From Algoriphagus ratkowskyi (GTDB taxonomy: Bacteria; Bacteroidota; Bacteroidia; Cytophagales; Cyclobacteriaceae), in contig NZ_MSSV01000004.1 in assembly GCF_002150505.1 (NCBI RefSeq), positions 1-64,000 on the forward strand: a stretch of 64,000 bases of DNA, in the 5' to 3' direction. Position numbers and translations under genes: made by a program. The notes beneath the pieces are model-generated. The model was not told the origin of the DNA. It was given only the letters and a program-made list of their open reading frames with translations, and searched no databases. This document shows, in pieces, positions 26,598 through 35,822 of this stretch. Each line of letters starts with the position of its first letter. Positions within the stretch are counted from its first letter, which is position 1.

Positions 26598-26655
26598 CGC
26601 CTTGAAAAAATAGCCATTTCATACCCAAATAGTTCATCGTCTTTAACGTTCTTAT

Positions 26656-29544
26656 ATGAAGATCAATCTTTCTAACGCTGTCAAATTTGAGAGCAGACAC
26701 AATGGCCCGACAGATGCAGAGATATCAGCAATGCTGGAGAAAATCGGAGCCTCATCTTTAGAGGAATTAATCAACCAAACTGTTCCGCAATCCATCCAAT
26801 TGGAGCGTCCAATGGATCTTCCGGCGGCGAAGTTGGAATCGGAGTTTTTGAAGGATTTCAAAAAATTAGCTTCTAAAAACAAAGTATTCAAGTCATTTAT
26901 CGGCTTAGGTTATTATGATACGTTGGTACCGGGAGTGATTTTGAGAAATGTTCTTGAAAATCCAGGATGGTATACTGCATACACTCCTTACCAGGCAGAA
27001 ATCGCCCAAGGACGTCTTGAAGCTTTGATCAATTTCCAGACAGTTATTATGGAGTTGACTGGAATGGAGCTTGCAAATGCATCTCTTCTAGACGAGGGAA
27101 CTGCCGCTGCTGAAGCGATGAATATGCTTTTCGCGATCAAGCCAAGAGAGAAAAAGAACGCTACGAAGTTTTTTGTTGACGAGAAAGTATTCCCTCAGAC
27201 CAAAGCTGTTCTAGAAACTAGAGCTGAGCCTGTAGGGATTGAGTTGGTTTTCGGGTCAATTGATTCCTTGGATTTGACAGATGAGAATTTATACGGGGTG
27301 TTGTTCCAATATCCTGATGCTGATGGTGAAGCCCGTGATTACTCAGCGATCGTGGCTGCAGCCAAAGAAAACAACGTAACCACTGCTTTTGCAGCAGATC
27401 TTCTGGCTTTGACGCTCTTAACCTCTCCAGGAGAAATGGGAGCTGATGTGGTGGTTGGTTCTTCTCAGCGCTTTGGAGTGCCAATGGGATACGGCGGACC
27501 ACATGCTGGTTTCTTCGCTACTAAGGAAGCATACAAACGTCAGATTCCAGGTAGAATCATTGGTGTTTCTCAGGATCGTGAAGGTAACAAAGCATACAGA
27601 ATGGCTTTGCAAACACGTGAGCAACATATTAAAAGAGAAAAAGCAACTTCAAATATTTGTACTGCACAAGTGCTCTTGGCTGTAATGGCTGGTTTTTATG
27701 CTGTTTACCATGGGCCAAAAGGATTGAAGAATATTGCGCTTAGAACGCACGGACTAGCAAAACTTACAGCAAGATCTCTTGAGCAGTTAGGCTACGAAGT
27801 ATCTTCAAAGAATTATTTTGATACCATTAAGGTGACTATCGAAGCCAAGGCAATTCATGCTGTTCAATCGCTAGCTCTTTCTTCGGAGATGAATTTCCGA
27901 TACGATTACGATACTGTGTTTTTGTCTTTTGACGAGGCAAAGACACTGGAAGATGTGGCTACGGTAGTTGCTGTTTTTGCAAAAGCAAAAGGAATGGAAG
28001 TTCCTGACCTTTCAGCTTTGGCTTCTGAGATAGATTTTGATTTGCCAGTAGGTTTGGTAAGAACTTCTGAGTATTTGACGCATCCAGTTTTCAATGATTT
28101 CCAAAGTGAGCATGAGATGCTTCGTTATATCAAGCGCTTAGAGAATAAGGATTTGTCCTTAGTTCACTCAATGATTTCTTTGGGTTCTTGTACGATGAAG
28201 CTTAATGCTACCGCAGAAATGATTCCAGTGACATGGCCTGAGTTTGGACAAATGCACCCATTTGCGCCTACCGATCAGACTGCTGGATATCAAGAGCTTT
28301 TTGCAAACTTGAGACATTGGTTGAATGAAATTACTGGCTTTGCAGACACTTCTCTTCAGCCAAACTCTGGTGCACAAGGGGAATATGCTGGTCTTATGGT
28401 AATCCGTGCCTATCACCAAAGCAGAGGAGATCATCATAGAAATGTAGCATTGATTCCAACATCTGCTCACGGTACTAATCCTGCTTCCGCTGTCATGGCA
28501 GGCATGAAGGTCGTGTTAGTGAAATGTGATGAGAAAGGAAACATTGATCTGGAAGATCTAAGAGGGAAAGCAACAGCTCATTCCAAGGATCTTTCATCAC
28601 TGATGGTAACTTATCCTTCTACTCACGGAGTATTTGAAGTAGCGATTCAGGAAATCTGCCAAATCATCCACGACAATGGTGGACAGGTTTACATGGATGG
28701 GGCTAACATGAATGCACAAGTAGGATTAACTAGTCCAGGAAGAATCGGAGCAGATGTTTGTCACCTGAACCTTCATAAGACTTTCTGTATTCCTCATGGT
28801 GGAGGTGGACCAGGTATGGGGCCGATTTGCGTAGCGAGTCATTTGGCACCTTTCCTTCCAGGCAATCCACTAGTGAAAGCTGGCGGAGAGCAAGCAGTAT
28901 CATCGATTTCTTCAGCACCTTATGGTAGTGCGAGTATCTTGCCAATATCATATGCATATATCGCAATGATGGGAGCAGATGGCTTGACCAATGCTACGAA
29001 GATGGCCATCCTGAATGCTAATTACATTAAGGAAAGATTGAAAGATCATTTCCCTATTTTATATACAGGAACTCAAGGACGAGCGGCGCACGAGATGATC
29101 GTAGATTGCAGAGCTTTCAAGGAAGTAGGAGTGGAAGTAGAAGATATCGCAAAGCGATTGATGGATTATGGATACCATGCGCCAACAGTTTCATTCCCAG
29201 TAGCAGGTACTTTGATGATCGAGCCAACTGAATCTGAGACCAAAGCTGAACTTGATAAATTCTGTGATGCATTGCTTTCTATTCGTGCTGAGATCCAGGA
29301 GATCGAAGATGGAACTGCAGACAAAGTAGAGAACGTATTGAAAAATGCGCCACACACAGCGATGATGGTTCTTACGGATACTTGGGATTTACCTTACTCC
29401 AGAGAAAAAGCAGTTTATCCGCTTGCCTTTGTGAAAGGAAATAAATTCTGGCCAAGTGTACGAAGAATTGATTCTGCTTTCGGAGATAGAAATTTGATCT
29501 GTAGCTGTATTCCAGTGGAAGATTACGCTAGCGAAGAAGCTTAA
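26656..29544 (+). CDS. gcvP: Glycine dehydrogenase (decarboxylating), P-protein
   Basis: 962-aa single-chain P-protein of the glycine cleavage system; decarboxylates glycine with PLP and passes the aminomethyl group to lipoyl-GcvH. N-half: [61 protein letters not shown]-half: [23 protein letters not shown] and the PLP-lysine motif [21 protein letters not shown] (about 700). Complete length. gcvH and gcvT are not adjacent, but lipA, which supplies the lipoyl cofactor of GcvH, lies 0.6 kb downstream. Confidence 0.97.
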   Translation: MKINLSNAVKFESRHNGPTDAEISAMLEKIGASSLEELINQTVPQSIQLERPMDLPAAKLESEFLKDFKKLASKNKVFKSFIGLGYYDTLVPGVILRNVLENPGWYTAYTPYQAEIAQGRLEALINFQTVIMELTGMELANASLLDEGTAAAEAMNMLFAIKPREKKNATKFFVDEKVFPQTKAVLETRAEPVGIELVFGSIDSLDLTDENLYGVLFQYPDADGEARDYSAIVAAAKENNVTTAFAADLLALTLLTSPGEMGADVVVGSSQRFGVPMGYGGPHAGFFATKEAYKRQIPGRIIGVSQDREGNKAYRMALQTREQHIKREKATSNICTAQVLLAVMAGFYAVYHGPKGLKNIALRTHGLAKLTARSLEQLGYEVSSKNYFDTIKVTIEAKAIHAVQSLALSSEMNFRYDYDTVFLSFDEAKTLEDVATVVAVFAKAKGMEVPDLSALASEIDFDLPVGLVRTSEYLTHPVFNDFQSEHEMLRYIKRLENKDLSLVHSMISLGSCTMKLNATAEMIPVTWPEFGQMHPFAPTDQTAGYQELFANLRHWLNEITGFADTSLQPNSGAQGEYAGLMVIRAYHQSRGDHHRNVALIPTSAHGTNPASAVMAGMKVVLVKCDEKGNIDLEDLRGKATAHSKDLSSLMVTYPSTHGVFEVAIQEICQIIHDNGGQVYMDGANMNAQVGLTSPGRIGADVCHLNLHKTFCIPHGGGGPGMGPICVASHLAPFLPGNPLVKAGGEQAVSSISSAPYGSASILPISYAYIAMMGADGLTNATKMAILNANYIKERLKDHFPILYTGTQGRAAHEMIVDCRAFKEVGVEVEDIAKRLMDYGYHAPTVSFPVAGTLMIEPTESETKAELDKFCDALLSIRAEIQEIEDGTADKVENVLKNAPHTAMMVLTDTWDLPYSREKAVYPLAFVKGNKFWPSVRRIDSAFGDRNLICSCIPVEDYASEEA

Positions 29545-29565
29545 TTAGCTTTTATAATATTTGAG

Positions 29566-29599
29566 AAAGGGCTGCCGATTTGGTAGCCCTTTTCTTTTT
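29566..29599 (+). terminator. Terminator of gcvP
   Basis: AAAGGGCTGCC pairs with GGTAGCCCTTTT around GATTT, then TCTTTTT. It starts 21 nt after the stop. Confidence 0.88.
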
Positions 29600-29603
29600 A
29601 TCC

Positions 29604-29641
29604 GCGGATGTCACAAAGTACATGCGGATGTCACCAAAGTT
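29604..29641. repeat. Short tandem repeat GCGGATGTCAC
   Basis: GCGGATGTCAC at 29604-29614 recurs at 29624-29634, period 20 nt, each followed by a (C)AAAGT block. It lies between the gcvP terminator and the 103-aa membrane protein gene. Two units only. Confidence 0.45.
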
Positions 29642-29711
29642 TGGAAAGCTCATTAACTAATGGCATCACGTTTCACCCTGTGTGTTCAAGTTTAAATAAA
29701 TAAGAAAATCC

Positions 29712-30023
29712 TCACATTAACGGAATCTCATCCTCTTTCGAAAGCTGAATTTCCAATCCACCGACTTTCGAGGCTACGAAATTGTAAACTACGGATCCCA
29801 AAGCTCCTATGATAAAGCCAAAGATTCCATACATTATAGGGAACACGATTACCATTATTAGTCCTATTCCACCTGCGCCAGCGATAGGGAAATCATCTAT
29901 AAGACCAGAGAATGCAGATAGGAATAATGCATAGAATATACCGATCACAAAGCCAAGAATGCCAAGTGTCAAACCATAAATTTTGGAAGCAGAGGCTACT
30001 CCGATTTTTTCAATTTTTACCAT
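29712..30023 (-). CDS. Small Gly-rich integral membrane protein
   Basis: 103 aa with three hydrophobic segments: IYGLTLGILGFVIGIFYALFL (about 15-35), AGAGGIGLIMVIVFPIMYGIF (about 48-68) and an amphipathic FIIGALGSVVYNFVASKVGGLEIQL. The KVGGLEIQL end resembles DUF3566-like or archaeal-type small membrane proteins with a terminal beta strand. Function unknown. Lies downstream of the lipA terminator, so separately transcribed. Confidence 0.6.
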   Translation of the reverse strand: MVKIEKIGVASASKIYGLTLGILGFVIGIFYALFLSAFSGLIDDFPIAGAGGIGLIMVIVFPIMYGIFGFIIGALGSVVYNFVASKVGGLEIQLSKEDEIPLM

Positions 30024-30081
30024 TTGGTTAAAAGTTTAGTGAATATTATAAATAGCTTTAAAATATTAAATAATTAGGCAT

Positions 30082-30108
30082 AAAAAAAGCACACCCGAAA
30101 GTGTGCTT
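30082..30108 (-). terminator. Terminator of lipA
   Basis: On the minus strand AAGCACAC pairs with GTGTGCTT around a 6-nt loop and is followed by TTTTTA. It lies 20 nt past the lipA stop. Confidence 0.85.
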
Positions 30109-30127
30109 GTTATTTTTTGTATAAATT

Positions 30128-31006
30128 TTATACGTTTACGTGACGTTCTGCGTGATACGAAGATCTCACTAATGGTCCTGATTCTACGTATTTTAACCCT
30201 CTTGCCAGTCCTTCTTCTCTGTATTCTGCAAAAAGATCGGGATGTATAAATTCTGCAACTTCGATGTGCATCTTGGTCGGCTGCAGGTATTGTCCAAGAG
30301 TCAGGATATCACAGCCATGCTCAGCTAGATCGTCCATCGCTTTTAAAACTTCTTCTTTTTTCTCTCCCAAACCTAACATCATGCCTGTTTTGGTTCTTTT
30401 ACCAAACTCTTTCGTCAATTTGGTTTGCTCCAAGGAACGGGCATATTTTGCCTGAGGGCGAACTCTTCTATATAGGCTTTCCACAGTTTCCATATTATGA
30501 GAAACGACTTCTTGACCAGCACTAATCATTCTGTAAAGTGCATCCCAGTTTGCTTTCACATCTGGTATTAAAGTTTCTATAGTAGTCTCCGGAGAAAGCT
30601 CTTTAGTCTGAACGACGGTTTGATACCAGATTTCAGCACCTTTATCCTTCAGCTCATCTCTGTTCACAGAAGTCAATACAGCATGCTTTACGCCCATCAG
30701 TTTGATTGCCTCAGCTACTCTTCTAGGTTCGTCTGTATCATACTCAGGTGGTCGGCCAGTAGCAACTGCACAAAATGAGCAGGAGCGTGTACACACATTT
30801 CCCAAAATCATAAAAGTAGCTGTGCCAGCACCCCAACATTCTCCCATATTTGGGCAGTTGCCACTTTCACATATAGTATGAAGCTTGTGCTCATCTACCA
30901 GTTTTCGGACTTTGGCGTATTCTTTTCCAACAGGGAGTTTCACTCTAAGCCAATCTGGCTTTTTTCTTCGAGTAGCTTCTTGGGAAATTACAGGTAATTC
31001 GATCAT
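30128..31006 (-). CDS. lipA: Lipoyl synthase
   Basis: 292-aa radical-SAM enzyme inserting two sulfurs into octanoyl groups on GcvH and 2-oxoacid dehydrogenases. Auxiliary cluster Cys in [12 protein letters not shown] (about 45-56), SAM cluster CTRSCSFC (about 71-78), and the C-terminal RSSYHAERH whose Ser ligates the auxiliary cluster. Full length. A TTG-N20-TACCTTTG promoter lies just upstream and a strong hairpin downstream, so it is a single-gene unit, near gcvP. Confidence 0.97.
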   Translation of the reverse strand: MIELPVISQEATRRKKPDWLRVKLPVGKEYAKVRKLVDEHKLHTICESGNCPNMGECWGAGTATFMILGNVCTRSCSFCAVATGRPPEYDTDEPRRVAEAIKLMGVKHAVLTSVNRDELKDKGAEIWYQTVVQTKELSPETTIETLIPDVKANWDALYRMISAGQEVVSHNMETVESLYRRVRPQAKYARSLEQTKLTKEFGKRTKTGMMLGLGEKKEEVLKAMDDLAEHGCDILTLGQYLQPTKMHIEVAEFIHPDLFAEYREEGLARGLKYVESGPLVRSSYHAERHVNV

Positions 31007-31023
31007 TGATTTCTGATTTGATG

Positions 31024-31054
31024 CAAAGGTAAGTTAGCAAAGGGCAAAACCCAA
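31024..31054 (-). promoter_or_regulatory. Promoter of lipA
   Basis: On the minus strand TTG (31052-31054), 20 nt, then TACCTTTG (31024-31031). Elements and spacing fit the Bacteroidota consensus; the expected start is about 10 nt before the lipA ATG, so the leader is very short. Confidence 0.55.
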
Positions 31055-31060
31055 GTTGAC

Positions 31061-31789
31061 TTACTGTCTGAACCCATAGAAAAACGTGAAATAAACTGAT
31101 TGGAACAGCTGTCTATTTTCTGTAGTAGGGATCAGCGGTATTTTTTTGGTAAACCCTTCGAGCATGTATCCAAGTTCCAATCCAGTTGCATTTGAGCGGA
31201 AAACGCCAAATTCAAAGTTTAAAGCTGCTTTTAAATTTCCTCCAATAGCAAATTCAGACTGCCCCAATCCTTCGAATAGATGTCCTGTACCTATTATATA
31301 ACTTGGAACTTGATGAGTTTCGGAATTATACTGCTCATTTACCGTTTCTACTCGATTTATAGCATATTCAATATAATAAGGAGCGATAAGTCCAAAAGAC
31401 GGTCCGACCGCAGCTAGAGCTGATACTTGCACGCCTTGATTGGGAGCTTTTTTGAAAAGAATGATCTCTCTACCATATTGTGGTCTAATTGAATAGAGGT
31501 AATTAGACTTTCCGAAAATATAGCTATTGCCAAGTGCTGTAGTGTAACGAGTTTCTTTAGGGTTTTTGACATTGGAGAATTCCAGTGCCCAAAAGCTAAA
31601 CTGAGTGTCGTCAATTCGTGTTCCTGCTTTAAACACAAAACCACCAATAAGTCCTCCATTAGTGTTTTTGTTGACGCCAAACATGTATTCCTTGTCATAT
31701 TCATAGTTACCTACATCTTCTCTTTGTGCAAAAGATTCTATAGAAAAGGAAAGTATTAGAAGCGGTAAAATGAATTTCAGCTTGTTCAT
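31061..31789 (-). CDS. Exported beta-barrel-like protein, unknown
   Basis: 242 aa with signal peptide (MNKLKFILPLLILSFSIESFAQ). The rest alternates in the manner of outer-membrane beta strands: GGLIGGFVFKAGTRID, FSFWALEFSNV, YLYSIRPQYGREIIL, VQVSALAAVGPSFGLIAPYYIEYA and a C-terminal VYFTFFYGFRQ with an aromatic near the end. Probably an 8-10-stranded outer-membrane protein. No family recognised. Confidence 0.6.
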   Translation of the reverse strand: MNKLKFILPLLILSFSIESFAQREDVGNYEYDKEYMFGVNKNTNGGLIGGFVFKAGTRIDDTQFSFWALEFSNVKNPKETRYTTALGNSYIFGKSNYLYSIRPQYGREIILFKKAPNQGVQVSALAAVGPSFGLIAPYYIEYAINRVETVNEQYNSETHQVPSYIIGTGHLFEGLGQSEFAIGGNLKAALNFEFGVFRSNATGLELGYMLEGFTKKIPLIPTTENRQLFQSVYFTFFYGFRQ

Positions 31790-31859
31790 TCGAATTGGTC
31801 GAGAATATAGCCCTATTTTTGGGTGTAAGTAGTTTAACTGATTTTAAATCTAAGAGTTT

Positions 31860-32264
31860 ATGCCCACTATAAAAAGTTCGTATTTAGGGAATTTGAGAAC
31901 TGAATCTGTACACCTGCAATCTGGAGTAAAAATACTTTCGGATGCTCCTGTAGATAACAATGGAAAAGGTGAAGCCTTTTCTCCGACTGACTTGGTAGCG
32001 AGTGCCTTAGGAAGTTGCATGATTACGATTATGGGAATTGTTGCAAATCGTGATTCTATTTCATTGGAAGGCCTAACTTGGGAAGTAACCAAAATAATGC
32101 AAGCGACTCCAAGAAAAATAAGTGAAATTGTAATTGATTTTCATTGGGAGAAGCCAATAAATGATGCTGCAACGATCCAAAAATTAAAGAACGCAGCCAA
32201 GACTTGTCCAGTTGCGTTGAGTTTGGATCCTGCCATTAAGCAGACATTGAATTTTGACTTTTGA
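31860..32264 (+). CDS. OsmC/Ohr family protein
   Basis: 134 aa OsmC-like thiol peroxidase fold: GEAFSPTDLVASALGSCMITIMGIVAN supplies the first reactive Cys (about 53) and KTCPVALSLDP the second (about 120), the pair used for reducing organic hydroperoxides. The short YhfA-like form with no clear Ohr signature. ATG 31860. Divergent from the beta-barrel gene; no operon partner. Confidence 0.85.
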   Translation: MPTIKSSYLGNLRTESVHLQSGVKILSDAPVDNNGKGEAFSPTDLVASALGSCMITIMGIVANRDSISLEGLTWEVTKIMQATPRKISEIVIDFHWEKPINDAATIQKLKNAAKTCPVALSLDPAIKQTLNFDF

Positions 32265-32309
32265 GAGAAATAGTCTAGGACGAAACTATGCTAGGAATTT
32301 GAAAACTCC

Positions 32310-32360
32310 AAGGTTGCGGTGACTTTGGTCACCCGTCTCCCAATAGCTATTAGGAGGTCA
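32310..32360. repeat. Intergenic paired palindromes
   Basis: GGTGAC-TTTG-GTCACC at 32318-32333 is followed by CTCCCAATAGCTATTAGGAG at 32337-32356, itself nearly palindromic. Two adjacent palindromes of this CCC-ATAGCTAT-GGG kind look like a family of intergenic repeats in Cytophagales (recollection, not checked). Lies between osmC-like and sdaA genes. Confidence 0.5.
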
Positions 32361-32440
32361 TCCTGCCTTTCAATCCATTAAAATATGCTAATTGGCATTA
32401 TTGCGGATAAGCAAATTAAAAGTATATAAACCCACATAGT

Positions 32441-33349
32441 ATGAGCTATTTATTTGAATCCTTCAAGGGCTGGAAAAGCTACTGCGAAGAGAACGATCTT
32501 TCCCTACCAGAATCTGTGATCGAATATGAAGTAGATCAAAAGAATGGAGAAGGAGAGAAAATTAAAGCGGGTCTTCTTCAGGCATATGGTGTGATGAAAG
32601 ATGCTGTTAAAACAGGTTTGGAAGAGGAAATGACCTCTCGTTCTGGAATGATCAATAACGGAGCGAAAAAAGTGTACAATCATCCGCTGACTGTACTTTC
32701 TCCAGAATTCCAAAAATTAATCTCTCGTGCTTTAGCCGCCAAAGAAGTTAATTCATGCATGGGAAGAGTGGTTGCTGCACCGACTGCCGGGGCAAGTGGG
32801 ATTCTCCCTGGTACGCTGGTTACGCTACAAGAAATCCATGGATTGAGTGATGATCAAATCGTAGATGGGCTCCTAGTAGGAGCGGGTATTGCTTTGATCA
32901 TTGAAGATAAAGCGAGTTTGGCTGGAGCTGTGGGGGGATGTCAGGCAGAAACTGGCTCTGCCGCTGCAATGGCTTCAGGTGCGATTGTGTACAGCCTAGG
33001 AGGAGATACAGATCAGATTTTTAATGCAGTGGCGATCACTATTCAATGTATGCTTGGATTAGTTTGTGATCCTGTGGCGGGACTCGTAGAAGTACCATGT
33101 GTGGTTCGAAATGCTAGTGCTGCAGCGATTGCATTCAGTTCTGCGCAGATTGCCTTGGCTAATGTGAGTGCCGTGATACCCGTAGATGAATGTATTGATG
33201 CGATGGGAGAGGTAGGGGCTTCAATGGAAAGTCGCTATAAAGAAACTGCTATGGGAGGTCTTGCTGCTACCTTGACTGGACAAGCAATAGCTGAGCGGGT
33301 TCTGATAAAAGATATAGAGATTCTTCCTGATGAAGAATTAGAGGAATAA
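32441..33349 (+). CDS. sdaAA: L-serine dehydratase, Fe-S type, alpha domain
   Basis: 302 aa catalytic domain converting L-serine to pyruvate and ammonia with an oxygen-sensitive [4Fe-4S] cluster. Cluster-type Cys occur in SCMGRVVAAPTAGASGILPG, GGCQAETGSAAAMASGA and LGLVCDPVAGLVEVPCVVRN; the typical C-terminus SRYKETAMGGLAATLTG is present. The beta domain is not adjacent. With gcvP and lipA nearby it forms a glycine/serine catabolism neighbourhood. Its end overlaps the convergent export-protein gene by 12 nt. Confidence 0.9.
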   Translation: MSYLFESFKGWKSYCEENDLSLPESVIEYEVDQKNGEGEKIKAGLLQAYGVMKDAVKTGLEEEMTSRSGMINNGAKKVYNHPLTVLSPEFQKLISRALAAKEVNSCMGRVVAAPTAGASGILPGTLVTLQEIHGLSDDQIVDGLLVGAGIALIIEDKASLAGAVGGCQAETGSAAAMASGAIVYSLGGDTDQIFNAVAITIQCMLGLVCDPVAGLVEVPCVVRNASAAAIAFSSAQIALANVSAVIPVDECIDAMGEVGASMESRYKETAMGGLAATLTGQAIAERVLIKDIEILPDEELEE

Positions 33350-33799
33350 GTTTTGGATAAAAGGGGTAGCCAGAATTTGGTCAATCGTCAAACTGAAAAC
33401 TACTGCCCAAAGGCAGGCACTCCACATCATATGTAGATAGATGTTACGTTTTTTCATACCAAATGAAACCATGAGTAACGTCCCGCCTATAGGTGTAAAT
33501 AGCAAAGGAGTAAAAAATGCAATACCAATTGCACCATATCTTCTCCAAACCTGAACTATCCTTCTGTTTTTCTTAGAGAATATAAGTTTAGGTTTGGCGG
33601 TGAAATAACTCTCATATAATTTTTTAAATTTTCTTCCGACGAGTGTGGAAATCATCACACTTGTCATCATGCCGGCAACAGTCACCAAAACAGTTTTTAA
33701 CACGCTATAACCAGCTGCAGAACCTAAAACTGGGCCTGCTATAAACTTAAACCAACACAGAAAATAAATTCCCAACAAGGTTAGAATGTGTTCTGTCAT
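33338..33799 (-). CDS. Small multidrug-export-like membrane protein
   Basis: 153 aa, four hydrophobic segments: ILTLLGIYFLCWFKFIAGPVLGSAAGY, VLVTVAGMMTSVMISTLVG, GIAFFTPLLFTPIGGTLLMVSF and MWSACLWAVVFSLTIDQIL. GAIGIAFFTPLLFTPIGG resembles the conserved core of the Sm_multidrug_ex (PF06695) family. Substrate unknown. Overlaps the upstream CaCA antiporter stop by 4 nt, so cotranscribed with upp and the antiporter. Confidence 0.65.
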   Translation of the reverse strand: MTEHILTLLGIYFLCWFKFIAGPVLGSAAGYSVLKTVLVTVAGMMTSVMISTLVGRKFKKLYESYFTAKPKLIFSKKNRRIVQVWRRYGAIGIAFFTPLLFTPIGGTLLMVSFGMKKRNIYLHMMWSACLWAVVFSLTIDQILATPFIQNLFL

Positions 33800-34734
33800 A
33801 GCAGGAAATACAAGTAGGCAAAGTAGCTAAAAAGAAGAAGAGAGCCTTCCACTCTAGAAACTCGCATCTTCGAACGCATTAGGATGAATAGGAAAACTGT
33901 AATCCCAATCATCCAGAGGAAATCAGAATCGATAAATTCCTGAGATACCCCTATCGGCATAATGATCGCTGTGAGGCCGATTATGGATAGGATATTCATA
34001 ATGTTGCTGCCAAGGATATTTCCTAGTGCCAAATCAGTTCGCTTAGATAATGCTGCTATAATAGAGGTGATTAGCTCTGGTAAGCTGGTGCCAATAGCAA
34101 TAATTGTCACGCCTATTATCCGTTCTGAAATGCCGAATTCTCTAGAGATCTTCACAGCATTGGTTACCAATAATTCTGATCCCAGATACAAGCCTGCAAC
34201 TCCACCTAGAAATAATCCGATAGATGCTACCCATGAGTAATCTTTTACCTGCTCTATTTCCTCTTCTACTTCTGTGTTGTCCACTAAGTCCGCGCCAGGG
34301 CTTTTGAAAAGGTACACGTTGAAAGCAATGAATGTTGCGAACAGCAGAATGCCTTCCCAAAATCCTATGAGCCCATTGTATGCTAGGCCATAGAATAGAA
34401 TAGTGACCAATAGGGTAACCACATAATCAAACCTGATATGGCTCTTACGGATTAGAATTGGATAAAAGAGGCCTGTTATGCCTAGTACTAATGCAATATT
34501 TGCTATGTTGGAACCAATAACATTTCCAATTGAAATGTCGCTATTCCCTTTCAAAGCAGCATTTACACTTACTAATAGCTCTGGGGCAGAGGTGCCAAAT
34601 GCCACGACAGTCATCCCAATTAAACCAGCACTCATGCCTAGTTTTACCGCCATTGCAGAAGCGCCATCTACTAATATTTTTCCCCCATAAAGGAGAATAA
34701 CCAAACCAAGAAATAAAAGAAAATAAGGAAGCAT
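33796..34734 (-). CDS. CaCA-family calcium/sodium antiporter (YrbG-like), first copy
   Basis: 312 aa, about ten TM helices in two inverted halves, each with an alpha repeat: GMTVVAFGTSAPELLVSVNAALKG with IGNVIGSNIANI, and GVTIIAIGTSLPELITSIIAAL with LGNILGSNIMNI. The GTSxPE Glu residues bind Ca2+/Na+. Inner membrane; exchanges Na+ for Ca2+. ATG 34734 gives a 7-nt gap to upp; an upstream ATG at 34779/34776 would overlap upp by ~35 nt. A second copy is at 37990-38946. Confidence 0.9.
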   Translation of the reverse strand: MLPYFLLFLGLVILLYGGKILVDGASAMAVKLGMSAGLIGMTVVAFGTSAPELLVSVNAALKGNSDISIGNVIGSNIANIALVLGITGLFYPILIRKSHIRFDYVVTLLVTILFYGLAYNGLIGFWEGILLFATFIAFNVYLFKSPGADLVDNTEVEEEIEQVKDYSWVASIGLFLGGVAGLYLGSELLVTNAVKISREFGISERIIGVTIIAIGTSLPELITSIIAALSKRTDLALGNILGSNIMNILSIIGLTAIIMPIGVSQEFIDSDFLWMIGITVFLFILMRSKMRVSRVEGSLLLFSYFAYLYFLL

Positions 34735-34741
34735 GTAGTAA

Positions 34742-35386
34742 TTAAAGTTTTGGGCCAAAAGCAAGATCTCCAGCATCACCTAGTCCCGGGACGATGTAGG
34801 ATTGGTGATTTAATTTCTCATCAATCGCACCTATCCACAGGGAATAAGAGCAAGAGATGTTTTCTTTGAGGTATTGTATGCCCTCTGGAGCTGCAATGAT
34901 TGCTGCGATGTGAATATGCTTGGGTGTGCCATGGGAAAGTATGGTCTGGATCGATTCAACCAATGATTTTCCAGTAGCCAACATAGGGTCTGCCAGAATA
35001 AGAATTCTGCCTTCCACGCTTGGACTAGCATGGTAGCCCAGTTTTACTGTGATCTCACCGGGATTACTTTCATCTCGAAAGGCTCCAATAAAACCACTAT
35101 CAGCCTGATCGAAGTAATTCAAAATCCCATTGTAAAATGGTAAAGAGGCCCTCATCACTGAGATGACTACCGGCTGATCTGTTGGGACTAGTGCAATAGT
35201 TGAGGTAAGTGGAGTTTCTATTTCTTCTGAAGCGTATTCAAATGATTTGGAAATCTCATAGGCCATTAATTCACCCATTCTTTCCAAGTTTCTACGAAAG
35301 CGCATTCTGTCATTTTGAATACGGATATCTCTCATTTCGCGGAGAAAATGATTTGCTAATGAGGGTGTTTCAGATAGAATAAACAT
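34742..35386 (-). CDS. upp: Uracil phosphoribosyltransferase
   Basis: 214 aa, makes UMP from uracil and PRPP. PRPP-binding loop RILILADPMLATGKSLVESI near 128-147, uracil-binding C-terminus YIVPGLGDAGDLAFGPKL, and MRASLPFYNGIL. Length standard. First gene of a minus-strand run with the CaCA antiporter and the small export protein. Linking pyrimidine salvage to ion transport here is positional only. Confidence 0.94.
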   Translation of the reverse strand: MFILSETPSLANHFLREMRDIRIQNDRMRFRRNLERMGELMAYEISKSFEYASEEIETPLTSTIALVPTDQPVVISVMRASLPFYNGILNYFDQADSGFIGAFRDESNPGEITVKLGYHASPSVEGRILILADPMLATGKSLVESIQTILSHGTPKHIHIAAIIAAPEGIQYLKENISCSYSLWIGAIDEKLNHQSYIVPGLGDAGDLAFGPKL

Positions 35387-35400
35387 CCTGCGAAGTTAAA

Positions 35401-35432
35401 ATAAAAACCTGGCTCTTCGGAACCGGGTTTTT
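35401..35432. terminator. Hairpin with T-runs on both strands
   Basis: AACCTGG pairs with CCGGGTT (one G-T) around CTCTTCGGAA, with A-run on the left and seven T on the right. It lies between upp and the OmpA pseudogene; on the minus strand it would have ended the pseudogene transcript. Confidence 0.55.
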
Positions 35433-35453
35433 TTCTTTAGGAAGAAATATGAG

Positions 35454-35740
35454 TTATTTCACTTCAAAACTGGCTTTTCTAGCCCACTGCCTAGCATTAG
35501 ACGAAGACTTGTTTCCACTGGAATATTCACCATATCCCTTTTAGAGATTACCTAGATGATTTTACTCCAGAGGCAACTAGTATGACATAAACAACTTAAG
35601 CTCTCTTTTCTGAAAGCTTTATATTATAATCTTCTTGACCTCGTTCATCTGCATATCCTTTGATTTCAACCCGTGTGATTGTATTTCTTTTCAAGAAGTT
35701 AAAGGATGATGAACTCTGGATGTGCCAAACCCATGCTCCT
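35454..35740 (-). pseudogene. Remnant of an OmpA-family C-terminal domain
   Basis: Translating the minus strand in more than one frame recovers OmpA/Pal-type pieces: LAHPEFIIL (about 35705-35731), then in another frame SFNFLKRNTITRVEIKGYAD followed by ERGQEDYNIKLSEKR (about 35610-35706), then after a stop at 35577-35579 a third segment GYGEYSSGNKSSSNARQWAR plus KASFEVK ending at TAA 35454-35456. The order matches the NxxVEIxGxADxRG, LSxxRA and GYGE...RRVEF landmarks of the peptidoglycan-binding domain. At least two frameshifts or stops separate them, and the upstream part is lost. Confidence 0.7.
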
Positions 35741-35822
35741 TTTGCGGTTTAAGGAGTATATAAATAGCTCGAAACTTCTTGGCTATTCTAACTTTAGATT
35801 TTCCCTTTTTTTCGAAGTAGCG

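Noticed and set aside
26430..26655. Glycine riboswitch before gcvP
   Set aside because: No paired aptamer-like conserved G/C-rich hairpins were seen; the region is A/T-rich.
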